A stretch of DNA of 64,000 nt, from positions 1,259,762 through 1,323,761 of the forward strand of contig NW_019774291.1 of NCBI RefSeq assembly GCF_001039355.2, given 5' to 3'. Shown piece by piece: positions 1 through 11,619 of this stretch. The position numbers and the translations under genes were made by a program. The stretch is from Lingula anatina. Lineage: Eukaryota > Brachiopoda > Lingulata > Lingulida > Lingulidae. Under the pieces are notes generated by a model, which saw only the letters and a program-made list of their open reading frames with translations, made no database searches and was not told where the DNA came from. How positions within the stretch are numbered: position 1 is the first letter of the stretch; each line of letters opens with the position of its first letter.

Positions 1-1050
1 GATAGCTGGAACTGGGTCATGATATAGGGTGTATGTCGCCTGTGCAAAGTTACGAAAGACGGACATGTTCCCAGCGGACTACAATTCCTTTCATACCTGT
101 TTCACAAAATAACTTAAGACAAAATCTGTCTTAAAGGCCAGCTCCATGGTATTTTCCCGCCATTTTCCTTGGGTAAAGGACATTCTTCTACTCGCGAATT
201 ATTGCTTGACCCTTCCCTGCACTTGCATTCGATATTTTATTCTATTTTTTATTTGATGATTTAGTTTTAAATAACTCGCCAGTCTTTATAACCCTTTCTG
301 CCGCCACGCACACTGCTTCGTTTTCATACAAGAAAATGAGTGCTTGTACGAGGAGGATGAGAAGATAATAACGGCACAAGGTACGTTTCAGATAAATTTT
401 AACTATGGAGTATTGTCTTTAGTCCAAATTGGGAAATATAAGAAGCTTTACAAGACATGAATACAATGTATGACTATGGAGGGGGAGGGGGGGCGGTTAA
501 ACGGATTGAGAGAATCTCTGGATATTAATTTTGACGGGAAAATCCCTTAAACTTTGATTTGATTACATGAATAAATAAATCTACATAAATACAATAATAT
601 ATCAATTAATATTTTATCTATCCTGAAAATTCTATCAAAGTTTGCCCATAGTTTTGTTGCTAACAGACACATAGACATTGTTATTTACCCAGTTAATTAA
701 TTAATCAATGGATCACCGCGAAAATCCAATCGTTTGTTAAATTGTCCCCTCCTGGCGGTTTCTGAACATTTCATCAAAATCCGCCCACACTATATATTTT
801 ACTTATGATGTTAACAGAAAGAAAACAGAAAATGAAAACAAAAAAAAAAAAAAAACGTAACCGCTTTGGTGGGGGCAATAAACTGTTTGAAGAAACACAT
901 CTTCAATTTACCATGTTTTTTCCCTATCGTTGAAATTAGAATGATACATTTTAAGATGCCTTTTTTCTTTTTATAATTCACCTGAACACAAGAAGAACAA
1001 TTTTCTTTGCATACACCACACGTTAATTCGGTTGCTAATTTTTCGCAAGA
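1..1050. other. No gene; AT-rich intergenic sequence
   Basis: I see no supportable gene here. The stretch holds a purine/G-rich run around 478-496 and a poly-A run at about 840-855. Short open frames across the poly-A run encode low-complexity peptides and are not credible genes. Confidence 0.6.
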
Positions 1051-1056
1051 CTGTAA

Positions 1057-1099
1057 TTCCTGGAAAGCCACTCCCACTGGCAAGAAGCTGCGTCACGTG
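1057..1099 (+). promoter_or_regulatory. IRG upstream segment with GAS-like site and CACGTG box
   Basis: A nine-base palindrome of the TTCNNNGAA type (TTCCTGGAA, 1057-1065) is followed by AAGCCACTCCCACTG and then CACGTG at 1094-1099. The same order occurs upstream of the IRG genes at 48820 and 6780, which are on the other strand. TTCNNNGAA is the known STAT-binding (GAS) pattern and CACGTG an E-box. That they act as such here is inferred from position and conservation. The IRG coding relic begins about 155 bp downstream. Confidence 0.45.
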
Positions 1100-1253
1100 A
1101 TTTGCGTTCCGCGTCAATCATTTGATTTACTGTGTCGCAGTAAAGCCAAATATAACAAAATGTTCGTTTTGATCAAAAAGTCTCTCAACTGTTACATTTT
1201 ACACTAACATACAACAGAAAACTCGAAACTGAAGAGGATTCTAGATTCAAAAG

Positions 1254-1332
1254 ATGCCGTCGAAAGGAGTATTCTCTTGATGGTCAAATAGTGAAATCAA
1301 TGTAGCCCTGTGTGGTAATATCTGGAACAGAA
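1254..1332 (+). pseudogene. IRG GTPase relic: N-terminus only
   Basis: Reading from the ATG at 1254, the frame gives a few degenerate codons, a TGA stop at 1278-1280, then W-S-N-S-E-I-N-V-A-L-C-G. This matches the stretch just before the P-loop of the intact IRG at 48820-49881 (WSNTEVNVALCG). One extra A near 1317 then breaks the frame in the middle of the P-loop, and homology ends about 15 bases later. The preceding 200 bp resemble the promoter and 5' leader of the 48820 and 6780 copies, so this is the head of a former full gene copy in + orientation. No G3 or C-terminal sequence follows. Confidence 0.7.
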
Positions 1333-1979
1333 TGATAATTTGAAATACGGTGAAACAGGGACGAAAATGAATAACGAATCATGATAATGATGAAAAAATG
1401 TTCGCACTGTTACTTTTTACATGTTTGGGCACGTGTTTATGGAATCCAAATATACCCGCGGTGTCCTTTCTCTCTAAAAGCCCGTATGGTCTTTAAAATA
1501 TTGTCATTTTACATTTTAATGTTGCCAGTCATTTCTGATTTTCATATTTTCATGAAATGAAATTCTAGTTGTGTTACCTCTGTAGAAATAAACTCAAATG
1601 CGATTGTATGTCTACAAGTGTAAGAGAAAGAATTTGAGAAAAGTGTGCAAATTTTTGCAGGATTGTGTGCAAATGTATTTAATTTGACCAAGTTGTTGTC
1701 CTAATCTTAAGTTGCTACGCGAGGTAGTCACAGCAGCTTTTTTATATTCTTTCATCTTACATGTCTTTAATAGCGTTTTCCTTTGATTCCCGCGCTACTT
1801 CCATTCATTTCTATTTCTGCCTCTTTCAATCTCTAGCCGCCTTCTCCCAGTTTAAATACATTCGTCTGCTTTAGTATTATGAAGGACATGTCAATCAATT
1901 CAGTTAATCTACAAAACACTCCCAGCTCATTCACTCATAGCTGTCAATAATTATTAGGGACCTGCCCAACAGCGAGGAG
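1333..1979. other. No gene; upstream region of the IRG at 2119
   Basis: No gene is seen. It contains an A/G-rich stretch on the minus strand near 1800-1820 (GAAATAGAAATGAA) that superficially resembles an interferon-stimulated response element, but it sits in low-complexity pyrimidine-rich sequence. Confidence 0.5.
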
Positions 1980-1986
1980 TATAAAA
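1980..1986 (+). promoter_or_regulatory. TATA box of the IRG pseudogene at 2119
   Basis: TATAAAA lies about 135 bp upstream of the ATG at 2119 in the right orientation. A pyrimidine-rich tract at about 2065-2082 followed by an AG near 2100 could be the acceptor of a 5'-UTR intron, an arrangement common for single-coding-exon IRG genes. The TATA match is seen; the transcript structure is inferred. Confidence 0.45.
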
Positions 1987-2118
1987 ACAAACGTAAACGT
2001 TCCGGAGCTCTTAGTATGCTTTCTAACTTAAACTATAGCTATATAGCAATAAAAAGTGGACATTGCTGTTTTTTTCTTTCTCGGTGGCTCAATCCAAAAG
2101 TACTTTTATCGACAAATC

Positions 2119-4037
2119 ATGGCGGAAAATTTGCAAAACGCACCCTCTCCTTTGGCAGCGAAAGACATAGAAGAAGCGAAGAGAGTCGTTCAAGAACATA
2201 AAGTGGAAAACATTGTAAGTCATATGCAAAAAAAACTAAATGATTTGAAAATGTCACCGTTAATATTGCTGTAACGGGTGCGGCCGGTTCGGGAAAATCA
2301 ACATTTATCAATACGATTCGAGGCATCACTGCTGAGGATGAAGGTGCAGCCCTGGGGCCGGTTTCACAAAGCAGTAGTTAGTTAGAACAACTAACTACTG
2401 AACTACCTCGCTAACGAGCAAACTTAGCGATTTTCGAGGGGTGTTTCACGAAGCAGTCGTTAACTCATCGCTAAGTTCAGTCGTAAAGTTCGGTCGTTAG
2501 TTCTCTCGTTACTCACCGTACTCTCGAAACCGTCTGCCGGAAGTGGAACTCTTGCGTAAAAGTGTCACGAAAGCACTAACTCTCCAATTTTTGGTGGCTG
2601 GAAATGCATAAGAACGTCTGCTTTGAGGTCGTCGTAAAGGATCTCCACCACCTTTTTTCCGCTCTTTCTGTCACAGCTAGGCGCAACCTCTCGTAAATTG
2701 CATCATCGTATGTATATTATAATAGATTCTGCCTTTCATGAAAACGTCGTAGTCTACGTTGCCGTCTGGCGGTACGGATAGCAAGAAAGGTAGCCGCCAT
2801 ATTGGATACAAAGACAAACAACAGACAACGGTAACTAAGCAACCTTTTTATTTCACTCATTACGCATGCGTACGATGAAACTCTAGAGTTAGCGACTGGT
2901 CTGACCAGTCGTTAAATATCCAAGGCAACAACGAGACAATAACGAGCGAGAGAACTAGCGACTGCTTCGTGAAACGGCACTATAACTAGCGAGAGGCTAA
3001 CTACCGATCGCTAACTAACTACTGCTTTGTGAAACCGGCCCCAGGTCGGTAGTGAAGAGACAACGATGGTGCCGACACCATATGTTTTTCCAACCAATGC
3101 AAATGTTACGATTTGGGACCTTCCTGGTCTAGGAACGCCAACATTCACAAAACAAAATTATGCCGAGGAAGTGAAACTTGATAGTTACGACACTTTCCTT
3201 ATCTTTACCTTCAATCGCTTCAGTGAGAATGATCTGTGGTTGGCTGGAGAGGTCCAGCGAAGAAAAAAGGAATTCTTTCTGGTGCGCACGCGCATCGACG
3301 AAGAATTAATCAACAGTAGGAGAGATTACTCTACAAAATTCAACGAGACTGATCATCTTGCCAAAACAAGAGAACACATCAAGAAACGTGTAGAAGAAGA
3401 TCAAATTGTAAACCAACGGGGGGAAGAACCAGTAATATATCTTATATCCACCCTATTAGATAACACAGAAAAGTGGGACTTCGAAAGACTAAAAACTGAT
3501 ATGACAGATGCTCTGGATGACACTCGACGCCAAGTGTTATCCCTATCCCTCTGTAATCTCTCAGCGGATTTGATTAAAAAGAAATGTGATTTTTTGAGAG
3601 CTCGTATTTGGTGGATTGCTTACGTCGCCGGTGCTGTAGGTGCAGTCCCGATCCCAATCCTGGATTTCCTTGCTTCTAACAGTCTATTACTCGCCACGGT
3701 AACAGATTACAAAACTTATCTTGGATTGGATGATGATTCTCTCGGACGTCTTTCCAAACGAACTGGGATACCCTACGGAACTTTAGTGTCGACAGCAGAT
3801 GAGGACCTTAAAGTATCTGTTTCGACAACGAGCAGCGCCATGATAAAGTATTATGGAGCAGGTACTGTCAAGATCGCCTCGTCCGTTGGTATACACTGGT
3901 TGCCGGTCCTTTGCTCGGTAATTGGAGCCGGTGTATCCTTCGGGGCAACATATGCAATGTTAAACAGTATCTTATCTGACATGGAAAAGGCTGCAATACA
4001 TGTCGTTACAACAGCGTTGAAGTCTAAAACCACTTAG
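2119..4037 (+). pseudogene. Immunity-related GTPase (IRG), frameshifted and split by a transposon
   Basis: This is an IRG/p47-type GTPase, a family that binds GTP through a Ras-like domain and acts at intracellular membranes in cell-autonomous defence. The N-terminus starts at ATG 2119 (MAENLQNAPS). Around 2248-2251 one A is missing from an A-run, so the P-loop part (GAAGSGKST) is in the neighbouring frame. A TIR element then interrupts the gene at 2352-3044. After it, 3045-4037 is fully open and encodes the G3 motif (WDLPGLGT), a G4-like TRID, then the helical C-terminal domain with a hydrophobic stretch (VAGAVGAVPIPILDFLA) and a second near the end. The reading frame on the two sides of the transposon matches, so the insert length (690 bp net) is in phase, but the insert contains stops. 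The open 3' part suggests recent inactivation. Total coding length without the insert would be about 410 codons, like the gene at 45555. An assembly error could explain the 1-nt loss but not the transposon. Confidence 0.88.
2352..3044. mobile_element. Non-autonomous DNA transposon (MITE) with perfect 34-bp TIRs inside the IRG gene
   Basis: The element has perfect 34-bp terminal inverted repeats at 2352-2385 and 3011-3044, beginning CTGGGGCCGGTTTCACAAAG. A second, imperfect inverted pair of the same words (GTTTCACGAAGCAGTCG near 2443-2465 and its complement near 2956-2975) lies just inside, so the ends are layered. No ORF of note is present. The bases on the two sides read CCTGG and CCAGG, so a 5-bp target duplication with one mismatch is possible, but the exact ends are not certain. 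It lies between the codons for GAAL and VGS of the IRG. Confidence 0.85.
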
Positions 4038-4144
4038 GTTACATGCACTTACTTCAACATAGATCAAAATGCCTCTATCGGACATTTGACCGTGAAAGTG
4101 AAGCACGATCCCTTGTAATATAAAAGGGGACAGACAATTAGGTC

Positions 4145-4150
4145 AATAAA
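4145..4150 (+). terminator. Polyadenylation signal of the IRG pseudogene
   Basis: AATAAA lies 108 bp past the TAG stop at 4035-4037, in a suitable A/T-rich context. Confidence 0.45.
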
Positions 4151-5719
4151 CAAAAACCATTATTTGAATGAAATAGCTACAATGCTTTATTTTAACAGTA
4201 GGTAGACGCACAGTTACAGTCAATAGTAAAATAAACGGTGTGATGCTGTAATGGCCTTTTCTGCGTATAACGTTATGTTAAGTTTTATTCGGATATGATA
4301 TCTTGATTATTGTATTAGATCTTAGCGTCTCTTAAATGTTGACGGTTAACTGTAATTTGTGTGTCTGTGTTTCCCAACGTTTTAAAGATAAAATATCATC
4401 CCAGTTACAGATAGAAGATTGAATCAGAGTTATATAATTGTCACTTGAAAAGCTAACCCAACTTCAGTCTACAGTGTTTAATTCAATAAATCTGTATTTA
4501 AGTAGTTATTTGTGGTTAAATGTGACAGTGAGATAAATTATTATGTCCAATAAATCATGCAGTAGATGGCTTTGAAAAACATTCTGAATTTTTGGCTTTT
4601 GTATTTTATCAGGGTTTTTGTGATGTGTTCTACCGTGGGATTAAGTCAATTGATTTGAGGGAATAAATATTTATGTACAAATGCATAGAGAAAAAAAGAA
4701 CAAAAATGATACGATGATATCACGTTGCTTTGGAACTAACAATAATAACGTAAACAAGATCAGGGGTGACGCCTTCATATTCAAAGTTGATCTTTATTCT
4801 TATACCTTATTTTTTTTGTATCTGAACTCAATTTTGCAATTTGTCTGATACCACATTTCAATCATTAGACCCCAGGGAATGCAGGTAGCTTTTCAGTAGA
4901 ATTCGAGGGCTTTGATTCATTATGTTTAAAAGCGTTGTCTTTCGTATTTGGTACGTTTTTTTAAATGTGTGCTATGATTTTCATAAAACAAATATTGCGG
5001 ATAGAATCAAATTCTTTTTAAAAGGATAACTCAGAATTATCTTTTTCTTTTACCTCCGATGATTATAGAAAAGAAAAAAAATTTGCAATTCGAATGTGGT
5101 AGCTGCATTGTCAATTTGCCCCCTCCCCCACAAATTCAGTTTTAAGGTGTGTTGCAATCAAACCTTACGGATTCCTTAATGTAAAGGAAGAGAAATATTC
5201 TATGCACAGTGATTACCAACATCTGTACTACAAATATAAATTGGACAATACCCAAATCTGCACATTTCTGCCTCGCATATTCTGATAATTTACCTGTGAA
5301 AGCGAGAGAGTCCCCTGTGAAACATTGATTTGCACAGAGTATGGAACACTTCCATTAAGTTATCCTTTACCTGTACGAACCAAATGGACGCGAAGATCTA
5401 TCTGTTACATGGCCACTCGGTTTCTTATAACAGATCCCAATTGGCATGTCAAATGCAAGATGTAATGTTCATATTTATTTACATATACATATAACACTGA
5501 AAACATGGGGCCTCACGATTTGAAATTTCGTTCAAAAAATCACAACCAAAAAATCTCAAATTTACAATACTTTTTTATGGAAATTCATCTTTGTAGTCTT
5601 TTTACTTTTTACACTCTCAAACGTTTCAATTTCTATATATTGAGCTTTATGTATAAACAAGGTTTTCGATCAATAGTGTGTTCCTTAGTGTGTTCCTCTG
5701 AAACTGGTCCCTATTCACT
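4151..5719. other. No gene; intergenic
   Basis: No gene is seen. The segment 5370-5460 (CCTGTACGAACCAAATGGA and onward) resembles 53595-53670, which lies past the right end of the other duplicated block. It may be the tail of a neighbouring repeat unit. Confidence 0.5.
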
Positions 5720-6779
5720 ACTGTTTAAAACTGAGTCCTCCAGTTAAATCAATGTTCTGATAAATACCCAGTTTCAAATAAAAAATAATTGTCAGTTGGC
5801 TGTGCCACGTACATTTTAACATGTAAATACATATGTCGTCACCACTATCTTTGTAAAAATTAAAAGGGGCTTACGGATCTAGTGATTTTTTTTCGAATAA
5901 AAATCTGCAAAATTGTGGCCTGTCGTGAAACAAAAAATTGACTTCAAACAAACGAACAAATATACTTGCAAAATAATTTTCGCGAGTACAAAAGTGCAAG
6001 AGTACATTTCCCTTTGTGCTACAAGACTACAGAGAATTTAAATTTAAACGATCTAAGGTAGGTAATTAACCGTAATAAATATTTTTTTGTTCTTTTTCTT
6101 TCATGTTTTGCATACTTTTAACACGGCGCGGGCTAGTTACAATAATAAATGCACGTGCAGTATCTGCGTACTCATAAAAAGAAACAGGCAATGGTTTCAA
6201 TGAAACGATTCTTGATTTGCACATACCATTTATTAATATCAAATATCGAACATGAATGTATTTTAAAACATTTCAGGCAAACTACGCGTACCCTGTATGA
6301 ATTAATATACTGCATTTCGATAATTACACATAATATAAGGGATACACATCCTTCTTTGCCTCTGTTATTCGGGCGTCTTAATGGGGCAACTTATCCATTT
6401 TTTACTGTGTATTGCTTGTGTCTTTCATTTATATACAATTTTTAGTTTTAGCTATCTTCATCTCCAAATGAAAGGGAAAATAAGAAGTATTAGACATTGA
6501 AAAAAGACGATAATCCACCAATTCTAAATACACTATTCCAGATGCAAATAAATCGATGTTTCCATTACTGACCATATTGATATTCATTGAATGCAAAGAA
6601 TGTCACTATAACTAATCTGAATTTCAATCTAAACGATTAACAACATTCATTTACCGACAACAGAGAATTAAACATGTAGAACAAAATTAAGGCAATTACC
6701 CCCATGTCTTAAACTGATATTATTTAAGAACAGTATTCCTTTCACATAGAAAATGTTTCTTTCGATAATATCTCAAAGG

Positions 6780-7847
6780 TCATTTAAACATTTTTAACAT
6801 TTCGTCTTCGATAATCTTCAAACCCCTGCGTAGTATGAAACCTGTCATACGATAAGACAGAAATGCCGACAATGCACACCCAAACACGGTGACATAGACA
6901 GAGTATGGGCTCAGCATGAAATAGAGGTGTAACTTTAAGGACTCGCCAAGAAGTCTGCCAACACCTGCAACTTGAAATTTCCATGAGCTCGTGAGACCCA
7001 AACGTCTCCACGAAAGTTCCGTTTGTGTGAGGGTATTTGTATAAGTTCTTATCTGCCGTAGAATTAAAACATATTCAACAACGAGGGGGAGAAATGGTAC
7101 GGGCACTGCAGCTAGAATCCCTGACAGAAAAACAGTACGCCAGACATTATCGAGCAGGTATTGGCTTTTGACTCTGATGGCGGAAGGATACGGCACAGAT
7201 ATGGCCACTGCAACTGTTTCTTTTTTTATACGAGGCAGAAGCTGTAGCATGTCCGAGTTCAACTTGGGAAAGTCCCATTTGTCTTTGTCTTGCAACCGTG
7301 TAGAAATCAAGTAGACTTGTGTCGCTGTGTCAGTGGTCACTTTAATGCCAGCGTTTTGAATTTGCGTCTCGCAGTCATTTCGGACGGTATCTAAGCATGA
7401 TTCCTCGGCAGATGTTTTGTCACCACCTCTTTTCTTGGATGCTATGTCCTGGTCAATATGCGTTCGAATGGAAAAGAAACGTTTTCGTCGTAGGTTGACC
7501 TATTTTACCAACCACGCGTCTTCTTCATAGAACCTCCCTCGTCCAAATATCAAGTAGAAATCATAAGTGTCAAAGTTAACAGTTTCTAAATAATTATCTC
7601 TGCCAAATTTACCAGTTCCAATTCCAGGCAAATCCCAGAAAATAAGGCCTGGCCCTGGGTGTTTATATTGCCCTGTGATACTTTGCGAACCAAAGGAATC
7701 TACGGGCGCCGCGCCAGGGTCGTCAGCTCTCAGTCCAAGATTTGTGTTGATGAACTGAGATTTTCCTGAATCCGAAATCCCACATAAGGCTCTGCTGACT
7801 TCAGTGTTCGACCACTGGTTTGAGTATTCGATTGAAGTTGTTTCCAT
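6780..7847 (-). pseudogene. IRG GTPase copy with one in-frame stop codon
   Basis: This is the near-identical sister of the intact IRG at 48820-49881. ATG is at 7845-7847 (METTSIEYSN) and the stop TGA at 6780-6782. The frame is open throughout except for TAG at 7500-7502, where the sister gene has a Gln codon (CAG) just after the DAWFVK motif. It differs from the sister by a one-residue loss and a three-residue gain, both in frame. The P-loop is changed from GISGSGKS to GISDSGKS, and VNVALCG to VSRALCG, so the GTP site has also drifted. G3 (WDLPGIGT), G4-like THID and the hydrophobic C-terminal region (FLSGILAAVPVPFLPLV) are kept. The pattern fits a young pseudogene; a stop polymorphism is also possible. 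Confidence 0.88.
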
Positions 7848-7995
7848 TTTGAATCTGTGAATGTTAATCTAAAGCTTGCGTTGTCGCCTCTCCGCCACAA
7901 ACTTCTAAAATCTGTATGATTATAAAATTTTATTTCTAGGCAGCACACTCTAGCGTTCACTTGATATAGCATAATTGACAGAGCAAACACGCTAT

Positions 7996-8038
7996 CACAT
8001 GTTGTGGTTGCTTGGCAGTGGGCGTGGCTTTCCAAGAA
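7996..8038 (-). promoter_or_regulatory. Upstream segment of the IRG pseudogene: GAS-like site kept, CACGTG lost
   Basis: On the minus strand TTCTTGGAA (8030-8038) is followed by AAGCCACGCCCACTG. The box that is CACGTG in the other two loci reads CACATG (7996-8001), a single CpG-type transition. It lies about 150-190 bp upstream of the ATG, as in the intact sister. Confidence 0.45.
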
Positions 8039-8324
8039 TTACAGGGTGCTGCAAAATGTAATATATACCATCAACTATTTTGGAGCTATGCAAATCAAAT
8101 TCCATTGTGTCACTTGGGCAACATACACTTTGCTGTAGTACTATTCAAAGCGATTTGGTCAGTTTTTTCTAGGTGATTTAACGTTAGATTTTTGTTACTT
8201 GTTATAGTAATTTATTCTATAAATTGATATTTCACCCAGTTCTTGGGATAAGAAAAAACAATGGAAATAATTTGAATTTGTGCTAGCCATCTGAACATGT
8301 GACCTCCATAGTTGGCTATTTTCT

Positions 8325-8350
8325 GTAATAATCTCTTAAGAGATTATTAC
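8325..8350. repeat. Perfect 26-bp palindrome
   Basis: The sequence from GTAATAATCTCTT to its exact complement reads the same on both strands with no spacer. The homologous place in the other block (about 50515-50540) keeps only the left half and the centre (CTCTTAAGATTATT). Confidence 0.6.
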
Positions 8351-10559
8351 AAAAAAAACTTTGAAAAACGGTACTAACCTTGAGTGTAGAAACGATTTCA
8401 TTTACTATAGGTAAGTATTGGAAAATTGCTGTTTACCCCAGGAAAATTCATTTTTGGCCAAAATGAACAGTTGTTATCCCTTTAAGTGACACGATTTTTT
8501 CGCCCAAGAGTGAGTTAAGATAATTTTAACAATTATAACAATTTCGTAAACATAGAGTATTACAGTGTTCTTTTTGTGTTGACGAGACTGTAGTTTCCTT
8601 TCGTGGCTGAATTTTTTATTTTGCAATTTGTTCGCTACGGCAGTTTTTAATCAACAGGACCCCGGGAAGCAAATAAAACAGATATTTACACTGTTTGGAT
8701 CATAAAAGGAAATAAATAGAAACGCCTTAACAATCTCGTTTTGTATTGACAGTTTTCTATTTTCATGGCTGAGCTCTTCATTTTGTGATTTGATTGCTAC
8801 GACAGTTTGCAATCTATGGGGTCTTAGGGACCAAAAAGAAATATATGTGAAACTCCAAAACAGGTGCGCTGTATCTGCTGAGAGTTGACATGTCTTCTGA
8901 TGCTATGCTAATCTTTTTCTAATAGTGGAACTTTTGTTTCTTTTCATAACTGACCTCAGTTTTGCAATTCCTCTGCTTTGACAGTTTAATGACATACAGT
9001 TGAGAATTCAGTTCTGTATTTTCAATTAGCAAAAAGGGGACAGATATACCATGCTCTAAGTAGAGCATTTCAATAACTTGTTACAGTGTTCGTCTGTCGA
9101 TATGGTTGTCATCACAGAAAATATATCGCCAATACGATAATATCAAACTTTCTTTTTAAAAGCATAAGCAGTACAATTTTTCTCCAATTCTCTTGAGATA
9201 AGGAAAAGGAACAAACAGATTAAAAACCTAAGATTGGGATGCAATCCTTTAAGTTTTCAGTAAGTAATTTAATACGTTACGCGATGTAGCGTTTATGCTA
9301 CATGTTCATGTGACATGGTTCCTTCCCCTAGCAGTGGAGTTAAAAATACCGAATAGAATTGCCCTTACAATCTAGTAAATATGCCCAGAAACGCCAGTAC
9401 TTTATTGTTTAATCTGTATTGACGAAACATTTGTTTTCTTTTCCTGGCTGACCTCGTCATTTTGTAATTTGTTTGCAACGACAATTTTAGATCTATGGTG
9501 CCTTAGGAGCCTAAAAAATGCTATGTTGATCTTTTTTCGACTGGGAGACTTTTGTTTCTTTTTATAACCTACTGCAGTGTTGCAATCCCTCTGATGCATC
9601 AACTTTAAATCAACAAACACCTGATAATTCACTTATATTGGTTTTCAATTAAGAACGAAGACTCCAGTGTATCAGGCTCTGAGTATTGTCGTTTGTATTT
9701 TGTTACCTGCTTATCAAAATGTGTGGCATCACATAATAGGTTTAGCCAATCAAATAATATCAAAATTTCTTTTTAAAATCATAAGCAAGACATGCCTCTT
9801 TTCCACGTCTATCGACATAAGAAAAAAGAAAAAAGAAAGAAATAGTGGGGGCCTCTTTGCAACCCCACAAATGAAATTTGTGCACAATTGTTGGTAAATA
9901 ATAACTTTTGCTGACTCGTCACATCATAACTTAGGATGATGAGTCTTATTGAATATTTAATATATAATTTTTATCCCTAAGGCAATAACATTTAATACAG
10001 GCAACTATTAGCTAAATAGTTATTATTTTGATATAACGATTAGGATAGAGATGTTATATAATAAAAGCGGCCTTCTTTGGCCAAATCACGAACAATCAAC
10101 AATCCTTGTTGCCTTCTTTCTGTTGAATTAGACTATAAAAGTGTGTGGTACACTGAGATGGAGGAGACATAAAAGAAAGAAATAGATCAACAGACCGGTA
10201 CTGACTGGGGATTCAACCCTGTGGGTTTTCATTACCCAGTGAGGGGTATAACACATCATGCTCTGTAGCGTTGCCCTTTGTATTTTATGTCTAGATTTTT
10301 TGAACTGGCTGCTTTTACAGAATAGGTTATGCTGACTCAATAGTATCGGATTTCCTTTTCAAATAATGAACGACACACAATTCTTCTCCGGAGCTTTATA
10401 GATAAGAAAATCTATAGGACGGCCTTAACATGTCTTGTAAACATGTCAAGATTTGACATACCTTCGTGTACTATGCTGCACTTTTTCTGATGGCGTTGTT
10501 GTTTCTTTTGATTTGTGACCTTGTATATGGTTTTGCAATTGGTCGGGAGCTCATTTCAA

Positions 10560-11120
10560 TATACGTAAGAAACCTGGGTGTCTACTATATGCATGGATAC
10601 ACAAGTATCAAATGTCACTTAATTATTATAAACATCAAAACCGTCGGTGCTATTAGAAACTACCTGACACAATCTTATGCGGCAAAAGTTTACTAAGTGA
10701 TGACTACCTCTCTGCAACGCTTTGCTGTACGGATGTACCGAAGAATGAATAAAAAACTGCAGTGAATATTTTAGAGCGACTTTTAACCCGCTCTCCCAGG
10801 GAGACTCATATTACACCAGTTTCACCGGCTCCCTGTTAGAGCATGCCTTTTATTCAAATTCTTACATTTTATGCATGTAATTTTTTATCAATCAGCAGCC
10901 CGTTACCTATTAACATTACTTCATCACTATGTTCCAAAGCGAAGTTAAAGATCTTTTGTGCAGTTATTGCTGTTGCCATGTAATGCCAGATTGAAAACAT
11001 ACGGCAACCCAACTCTTCAATCCTATGGACCAATTGAGAGGAACATTCTCCCAATGGACACTAAAACTGTAGAGCCTGAAACAAGAATTAGAAACTTTTA
11101 TTTTCAAAGAATTAAAAACT
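10560..11120 (+). mobile_element. Degenerate LINE relic: 3' end of a CR1/L2-like reverse transcriptase ORF
   Basis: Conceptual translation across frames recovers the C-terminal part of a LINE ORF2: GVYYMHGYTSIK, then VGAIRNYLTQSYAAKV, then LYGCTEE-like words, then LKTYGNPTLQ. This matches in order the LINE at 55287-56114 (GVYFDSTLSMDK, IGTIRKHLNQSTAATV, LYGCPDD, RLKSHGD). Stops and frame changes are frequent. Sister relics occupy the same place in the other duplicated blocks (52880-53400, 61500-61800) and, as 3' fragments only, 58255-58510 and 59755-60000. Confidence 0.65.
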
Positions 11121-11619
11121 TATTTTCAAAAAAGTTTTGTAAGTGATTTGACTGGTTTTTATTTTGTACTATGTATATTTTTCACTGTCTATTAATTTAT
11201 TGAGTCCATTCATCTGTATTTATATTCTGTTCATTCAGTCAACTGATCATTTTATGACTATAAATGATACATGTATATGACTTTAATATTACGTGACTAT
11301 AAATAACAAAAACAATAATAATAATAACTAGACTGCAACTGGCTAATGCCAACTGGCAATCATATTCCCTATGGGGAATCCTAATAATTCCGGGCTGACA
11401 TGCATTCCGTTTACACCAGTGTAACGTGATAGAGAGTGACCAATGATAGCGAGTCCGCTTCCCCTTCATTTGTACTGCTAAGCTTCGCCCCTAGTATTTG
11501 AACCACCTAACCCCGGATAGACTGGGCTTGCAATCTTTTGGCAACCTCTTTGAAACCTCAGTCGCGTAAGGCTGCTAACAGATCGCCTGCGATCGTTGAC
11601 ACATGAAGGCCATTTTTTG

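Larger units (their letters stand above)
5720..11130. repeat. Segmental duplication block, copy 1 (partner 47810-53400)
   Basis: Long collinear similarity links this block to 47810-53400. Examples are 5810-6050 with 47880-48130, the IRG at 6780 with that at 48820, the leader 7850-8180 with 49880-50210, the AT-rich words at 8640-8720 with 50830-50915, and the LINE relic at 10560 with that at 52880. Many small indels show the copies are not recent. Seen by eye; the exact ends need an alignment. Confidence 0.8.

Noticed and set aside
811-1083. Minus-strand open frame of 90 codons
   Set aside because: Runs through a poly-T tract giving a poly-Phe peptide; no domain, no homologous frame in the other blocks.
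1800-1820. ISRE-like GAAANNGAAA word upstream of an IRG
   Set aside because: Low-complexity A/G context and not found upstream of the other IRG copies.
10185-10260. tRNA-like GGGGATTCAACCC words (also near 52610 and 61170)
   Set aside because: No cloverleaf can be drawn around them; they are part of the duplicated spacer.
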